A stretch of DNA of 64,000 bases, taken from positions 229,040 to 293,039 of the forward strand of contig NZ_WWEM01000040.1 in assembly GCF_019308285.1 (NCBI RefSeq), given 5' to 3'. Below are positions 59,751 through 64,000 of this stretch, piece by piece. The notes beneath the pieces were generated by a model. The model did not search any database and was not told the DNA's origin. It was given only the letters and a program-made list of their open reading frames with translations. Position 1 is the first letter of the stretch. Each line of letters opens with the position of its first letter. This DNA is from Flavobacterium quisquiliarum. Its GTDB lineage: Bacteria > Bacteroidota > Bacteroidia > Flavobacteriales > Flavobacteriaceae. Both the position numbers and the translations under genes were made by a program.

Positions 59751-59905
59751 AAATTAACCCATATCAACCCTACCATATCCTCGAAACCAATTTTACTTAT
59801 TTTTTAAAGTAATCATTGTTACTGGGAATGTAAATAGTACTATAATTCCTTGAGCTTAGGCCTTTTTAATTTAATATCTCTTCAAATTATTATTTAGCCA
59901 AACTA

Positions 59906-59952
59906 CGGCAGAATGGCTAAATGCTCTATTTAAGATTTAAGCCATTCTGCCG
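59906..59952. terminator. Bidirectional terminator-like hairpin
   Basis: CGGCAGAATGGCT (59906-59918) and AGCCATTCTGCCG (59940-59952) pair exactly; it lies between two convergent genes in an otherwise gene-free gap. Confidence 0.8.
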
Positions 59953-60005
59953 CTATTTTATAGTACAAATGTTTTCTACCTAAAACAATAACTAGGTAAA
60001 ACTCA

Positions 60006-61757
60006 TTAACTCTTACTTTCTTCTTTCTTTGTTTCCTCTGCTTTTACCTTTTCTTTTTTCTCAAAAACAGGAATACTATAGGTAAGAGAAACAAATGGCT
60101 TAATTTGAAACCTCTTTTTTAGATCAACGCTTGTATCAGCATTAGAAGTATAAATATTACCATCACTATCTTGAGCATAGCGATCGCTAAGTTCTTCGAT
60201 CTGCCCCATAGCAGCACCATAGGTCAATGCTAGCCTATTCGTTTTTCCGAAAAGAAGGCTTCCCCCTAAAAAATACCTAAGCTTTGGTTTATCGCTGATT
60301 GTCATACCCGCACCTAAACTTAAAGATGGATTAATGTATGGATTGAATTTGTAGTAGAAGTGAAATAAAGCCGATACTCCATAATCTCTATTTCCCCAGT
60401 TCTCTTTTACAATTTTTTTTCTCTTTGCAAATGCTGGCGGATCCGATCCTACGACTTGCGTACTATCAGCAAAAATACGATACTTTTCATCTATAAGTGA
60501 AGTAGTGAACAATCCTGTTGTTACATCTGCCCGGAAACCACCTAGGATATCAACGGTAATTGGTGCATTTACAAGGCGCTTACCCGCATTCATATTCGCT
60601 TTTGGAGTTATATTCACTGTAAAAATATATTGATCTACATTCTTAACCTGTGGAATGCTGTAGCTTATCCTGCCCATAGCCGACGTCTTAAATAAAATAT
60701 ATTTAGAGACCACATCCTTCAATTTCTTCTTTTCTTTCATCGCTGCCTCATCCCCTTCACTTCCATTATAAATTACTTCTATTTTTTGCAGCAAAAATGC
60801 TTCCAGGGTTTTACTACCGTCATAACCATACACATCTTTAAAATATTGATTAATTTCTGCATCCGCTGTCTTAACATCGGAACACGGATTATAACAATCC
60901 CCTTCCCGTTGATATTCCGCCGTTCTTTGGGTTAGAGCCTCGTCAAGCGACTCCACGACTTTGATGAAACTATCTTTATCATCAGCTTTGGCAGCTCCTG
61001 CGGCACTAGCGGCAGGAGTAAAAACACTTGTTAAAAATGGCGAAGTTGATGAATGGATATTGACTGTTTCATCTGAAATGGTAACATCGTATTTAAAAGG
61101 GTTTACATTTATAATTTCAAGCTCTAATTCCTCCCCCACATGAGGAAGGGCAAACCATCTCTTGCGAAGATACCCTTCACCTAAATCTTTCCCGTATGGA
61201 GACTTATTACTGCCTTCTTTCCTTTTAATTTGCGTTTTGTTAGCGCCAAAATCATAGCTAATCGTATTTCCTACATTCTCACATCCAGTGCATACATCTG
61301 CTTGCGGAGTATAAACACTAAGTGTAATTGGCGCTATTGGCTTAGAGCCTTTATCCTTCTTGTTCACGTGCAGGACATATTGATAATAAGTGATTTTATC
61401 CAAATTGCAAAGCTGATAACTGGCCGCATCCACGCTCTGCAAAGGATTTTTAAGCTTAAATGTAAGCGTTATTCCATCAACGCTCTCCGCATCAATGAAT
61501 TCCGAACCGCCTATCAGCTTAAGCTTAAAGGTATTTTTTTTCAGCGCCTTATCACCCTCTTTACCAATTGTTAATAACACTTCAAGCTCTGCAGCATCTT
61601 TTTGGCAATACGCGTACCCAGAAGTATAGGTGGGAGGGATTTTACCCAGATCCTCTCTCTCCAGCTTTTTTTTGATGACCGCTGAAGGAATAGTATCTTG
61701 GGCATTGGTAAGTTGGCTCAAAGAGAAGATCAAAAAAAACAGTACTTTTATTCTCAT
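60006..61757 (-). CDS. Predicted outer-membrane beta-barrel protein coupled to a protease
   Basis: A 583-residue protein with a signal peptide (MRIKVLFFLIFSLSQLTNA). Residues 60-200 contain paired cysteines (DVCTGCENVG, and later EGDCYNPCSD near 300). The last 200 residues alternate as in an outer-membrane barrel (YGVSALFHFYYKFNPYINPS, RLALTYGAAMGQIEELSDRY, IKPFVSLTYSIPVF), then a Lys/Glu-rich tail follows. No family is recognised. It lies 13 bases downstream of the truncated protease gene. Confidence 0.6.
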   Translation of the reverse strand: MRIKVLFFLIFSLSQLTNAQDTIPSAVIKKKLEREDLGKIPPTYTSGYAYCQKDAAELEVLLTIGKEGDKALKKNTFKLKLIGGSEFIDAESVDGITLTFKLKNPLQSVDAASYQLCNLDKITYYQYVLHVNKKDKGSKPIAPITLSVYTPQADVCTGCENVGNTISYDFGANKTQIKRKEGSNKSPYGKDLGEGYLRKRWFALPHVGEELELEIINVNPFKYDVTISDETVNIHSSTSPFLTSVFTPAASAAGAAKADDKDSFIKVVESLDEALTQRTAEYQREGDCYNPCSDVKTADAEINQYFKDVYGYDGSKTLEAFLLQKIEVIYNGSEGDEAAMKEKKKLKDVVSKYILFKTSAMGRISYSIPQVKNVDQYIFTVNITPKANMNAGKRLVNAPITVDILGGFRADVTTGLFTTSLIDEKYRIFADSTQVVGSDPPAFAKRKKIVKENWGNRDYGVSALFHFYYKFNPYINPSLSLGAGMTISDKPKLRYFLGGSLLFGKTNRLALTYGAAMGQIEELSDRYAQDSDGNIYTSNADTSVDLKKRFQIKPFVSLTYSIPVFEKKEKVKAEETKKEESKS

Positions 61758-61770
61758 ATCTATAATCTAT

Positions 61771-62691
61771 TTAAAATTCAAATTCGACGTCAAAATTTTT
61801 TGTGACAGCATGCATAGGAATTATGTAAGCATAATGATTATCAGTGGCTACCAAAATTCCCAAAAGCTCATCTTCTATCGTTACGACTGCCGAACCCGAA
61901 TCACCGGCGGCCGCCTGTACTTCCACTTGAATAAGATCCTGTATTTCATGCTTGAACTGCTTGGATGTACCTTTAAAGTATATAATATCGTTATCTGTCC
62001 TCACTGAAACAACTTTACCCTGAACAACGCCCGATGTTCTGCCGCATAATTTAACTTTAAGAGTATTCACATCATTGAGTGTCAGCTCATATATGGATTT
62101 TATTGGTTTGAAACTATATATATCCTTTGCAGCCAATTCCCTAGTTGTTTCAAAAAAGCCAATATCAACATAGGAGTTAAAATAGCCTGTAACTACATTC
62201 CCTATACCTCTTTGCATAGTGTTATTTAAATCCAACATTGCCGGCGAAACTACCCCATGAGAATTTAATATTTTACTGTCATCAGGCGAAAAAACTTCCC
62301 GCACCCCTTTTTTCAGTTCCTCTGGAAACAAAACATGATAACAGCTCATTCCGCATAAAACTACATTCCCATTAACATTGACTTTTGCTCTAAGGCCAAG
62401 CGTTCCAGCATATCCCGAATTGACTCTTTCTATACTGCTCCCTAAGGGGCGCGGCATTACTTTAGGACCAATCGGAGTTACAGACGCAACGATGTCACCT
62501 GTTTCAATTACATCGGTCGGAATCTTGTAACCAGCATAATAAATGTAATCGGGAATAGCTACTCTAGCATCTTGCGCAAGGGAAACCTTATTTACGACAT
62601 TGAATCTAATAGCTAATTCCCCGGTATCAGTCTTTTCAGATCCAATTAATTTATTGCCTATTGAAACACCTGCATAATTTGCATATGCCGC
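61771..62691 (-). pseudogene. Trypsin-like (Nal1/S1-type) serine protease missing its start
   Basis: From 62457 downward a 228-residue frame encodes a protease with GMSCYHVLF (His), YVDIGFFETT (Asp) and AAAGDSGSAVVTIE (Ser nucleophile). The family N-terminal region is also present in frame above it, up to 62691 (NYAGVSIGNKLIGSEKTDTG, then IPTDVIETGDIVAS), with no ATG, GTG or TTG codon. At 62691 that homology ends exactly where S9 peptidase sequence begins on the other strand. The gene therefore seems to have lost its 5' end, although a product starting at 62457 could still be made. Confidence 0.75.
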
Positions 62692-63188
62692 TCGGCCTGA
62701 TGGGCCATTCTTTCGGGGGCTATGAGACCAATCTAATCATAACCCAGACCGACCGTTTTGCTGCGGCAATTTCAGGAGCAGGATGGAGCGACATTGTAAG
62801 CGCTTACCTCTATATGGGCACCACGCTTGCACTTGCGGATTATTACCGCACTGAGTCGGATCAGCTTCGGATTGGAAAATCACTTTTTGAAAGCAGGGAT
62901 GTTTATCTCGACCATTCACCGGTACTGCACGCCGAAAATGTTTCAACGCCGCTTCTTTCCTGGACAGGTAAAAATGATACGCACGTCAATGCCCTGCAGA
63001 GCCATGAATTTTATTTTGCCCTCAGGCGATTAAATAAAGAACACATCATGCTGGTATTCCCCAATGAAGCACATAATCTTACGGGCACCTTGAGCCAAGA
63101 AGATATGACCCTGAAAGTACAGCAGTGGTTCGACCGCTATCTTAAAAATGGCCCAGTTAAGGACTGGATGCTGCCTAAAATGGATTAA
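62691..63188 (+). pseudogene. S9 (prolyl oligopeptidase) peptidase, C-terminal fragment
   Basis: The last 165 residues of an S9-family peptidase. The whole catalytic triad is kept: Ser in LGLMGHSFGGYE, Asp in WTGKNDTHVNA, and His in PNEAHNLTG. The N-terminal beta-propeller and the start are missing, because homology begins abruptly at 62691. Any start codon in frame upstream would be in unrelated DNA. The sequence is visibly richer in G/C than the protease DNA on the other side of the junction. It ends in a good terminator. Confidence 0.88.
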
Positions 63189-63191
63189 AAA

Positions 63192-63216
63192 AAGATGCCG
63201 CTTTAAGCGGCATCTT
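63192..63216. terminator. Bidirectional terminator between the S9 fragment and the DUF6520 gene
   Basis: AAGATGCCGCTT and AAGCGGCATCTT form a 12-pair stem around a single T, with a T-run on each outer side. Confidence 0.9.
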
Positions 63217-63228
63217 CCTTTTTAGAAA

Positions 63229-63498
63229 TTAGTTTGCGGTATCCCTTTTTAATGGAACAAGACACGTACCGCTTGAGCGCTCATACAGCTGCGAATTATC
63301 GGACGACGCTGTACAGTCAAAATTTCCAGAATTAGAACATTGCTGTATCGGTTCGCAGACATTTTCATTATCAATCTGCTTATATCCCATAATTGGGGCT
63401 GTAGTGCTACTGCCGATAGAACTTGTACTGGCGGCACTTGTTAATCCGATTAAGGCCGCAGCCAACGGAAATGCATAATTAAAAAATTTGGTTTTCAT
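63229..63498 (-). CDS. DUF6520-family small secreted protein
   Basis: An 89-residue protein with the very regular N-terminus of this Bacteroidota family: MKTKFFNYAFPLAAALIGLT, a signal-like stretch. The body has two Cys-containing segments, CEPIQQCSNSGNFDC and a final Cys in SSGTCLVPLKRD. These peptides are usually found beside MauE/DoxX-type membrane proteins and peptidases; their function is unknown. Here the S9 fragment converges on it and another gene lies upstream on the same strand. Confidence 0.72.
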   Translation of the reverse strand: MKTKFFNYAFPLAAALIGLTSAASTSSIGSSTTAPIMGYKQIDNENVCEPIQQCSNSGNFDCTASSDNSQLYERSSGTCLVPLKRDTAN

Positions 63499-63588
63499 AA
63501 TGTAAGTATTTAGTTAATGATCTACTCTATCACAGGTTTTCGATCTTCTCCTGCTATTTGGCCAATAGATTTCTGCTGTCTTACAGCT

Positions 63589-64000
63589 TTATTTTTCATA
63601 CTGTTTCATTCTTTTTTCATTGAGGGTGCCGCGGAAAAGATGGCTTCCTATCAGGGCGTAAAGATGATCACCAGATATAACAAAACTTCTGGCTTTCTTC
63701 CCTTCAATATCATAGATACAGAAACTATATAGATAACTTGAATCCCGCAGATCATACACATCAATTATGCTGGCTGATCGCCAGAGAGCATCCTTTTCAA
63801 ATTTTCCCGGCACTGCCGAGTTTACATACAGCCTATAGCCAGATAAAGCACTTGATTTGTTGACAAACTGCGGCGGTTTTGCCAGTTTTCTTAGTTGGCT
63901 TTTTTCAACCGTAATCACCTCGAGCTGTGCCCTTGAAATCGTGTCAATTGTATTGCCTCTTTTTACCAGACCGAGATTTCTGTCTGCAATAGTGTACTGA
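63589..64000 (-). CDS. C-terminal part of a possible beta-propeller protein
   Basis: The frame is open to the edge of the window, so only the last 136 residues are seen. A GTG at 63918 might look like a start, but the frame continues above it (NLGLVKRGNTIDTISRAQLE). Repeated strand-turn-strand units such as SIIDVYDLRDSSYLYSFCIY and RSFVISGDHLYALIGSHLFR resemble blades of a six-bladed beta-propeller of the secreted type. It precedes the DUF6520 gene on the same strand. Confidence 0.5.
   Translation of the reverse strand, partial: QYTIADRNLGLVKRGNTIDTISRAQLEVITVEKSQLRKLAKPPQFVNKSSALSGYRLYVNSAVPGKFEKDALWRSASIIDVYDLRDSSYLYSFCIYDIEGKKARSFVISGDHLYALIGSHLFRGTLNEKRMKQYEK

Noticed and set aside
56620..64000. 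A second tRNA-Arg 3' end marking the right island boundary
   Set aside because: I searched by eye for repeats of TTTGAATCCAGTCGAGGTC and found none in the window.

Overview
This window looks like a Flavobacterium chromosome (Bacteroidota). It is A/T-rich. Many genes are preceded by the Bacteroidota promoter form TTG-N19/21-TAnnTTTG rather than an E. coli-type box. Typical family members include the type IX secretion regulator PorX, a DUF4258 protein, a CAL67264-family membrane protein, RND/TolC efflux and OmpA lipoproteins. Most intergenic gaps hold dispersed palindromic repeats of the sort common in flavobacterial genomes.

Layout. 0-7 kb: the end of porX, tsaE, a DUF4262 gene, ald, a DUF4258 gene, ung and a MutS2-like gene without a visible Smr domain. 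7-17 kb: a DCC-family protein, ettA, holA, an orphan HsdR-N nuclease-like protein, a glycosyltransferase, an OmpA lipoprotein, the Sua5/TsaC-type t6A enzyme and a UvrD-family helicase. 16.7-17.4 kb: a RelE/ParE-like toxin facing, tail to tail, an antitoxin-like gene. 17-28 kb: TauE/SafE permease, patatin with a secreted partner, M1 aminopeptidase, a REP-associated transposase (RAYT) broken by a stop codon and containing three palindromes, a Dph6-like enzyme and several small secreted or hypothetical proteins. 28-33 kb: recG, then a cluster holding an Aer-like PAS protein, a chemoreceptor-like membrane protein and a redoxin. 33-39 kb: a complete RND efflux operon. 39-47 kb: bestrophin, an AraC regulator with DUF779, alcohol dehydrogenase and aldehyde dehydrogenase, then pheT.

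47-56 kb: repeat-rich DNA around one small gene, then an unusual operon of a muramidase and two very large proteins I cannot assign, all without signal peptides. Divergent from it lies a unit with a small protein, a membrane protein, a histidine kinase and a response regulator. This is my best candidate for an undescribed system.

56.5-64 kb: a genomic island begins at the 3' end of tRNA-Arg(ACG). It carries a large serine recombinase whose reading frame runs into the tRNA, a co-translated 56-residue protein, two trypsin-like proteases, a predicted outer-membrane protein, a fragment of an S9 peptidase, a DUF6520 peptide and the end of another gene. Near 62,691 two divergent genes are both cut at the same base, which marks a deletion or rearrangement junction (or an assembly join). 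No right-hand attachment site is visible, so the island probably continues beyond the window.
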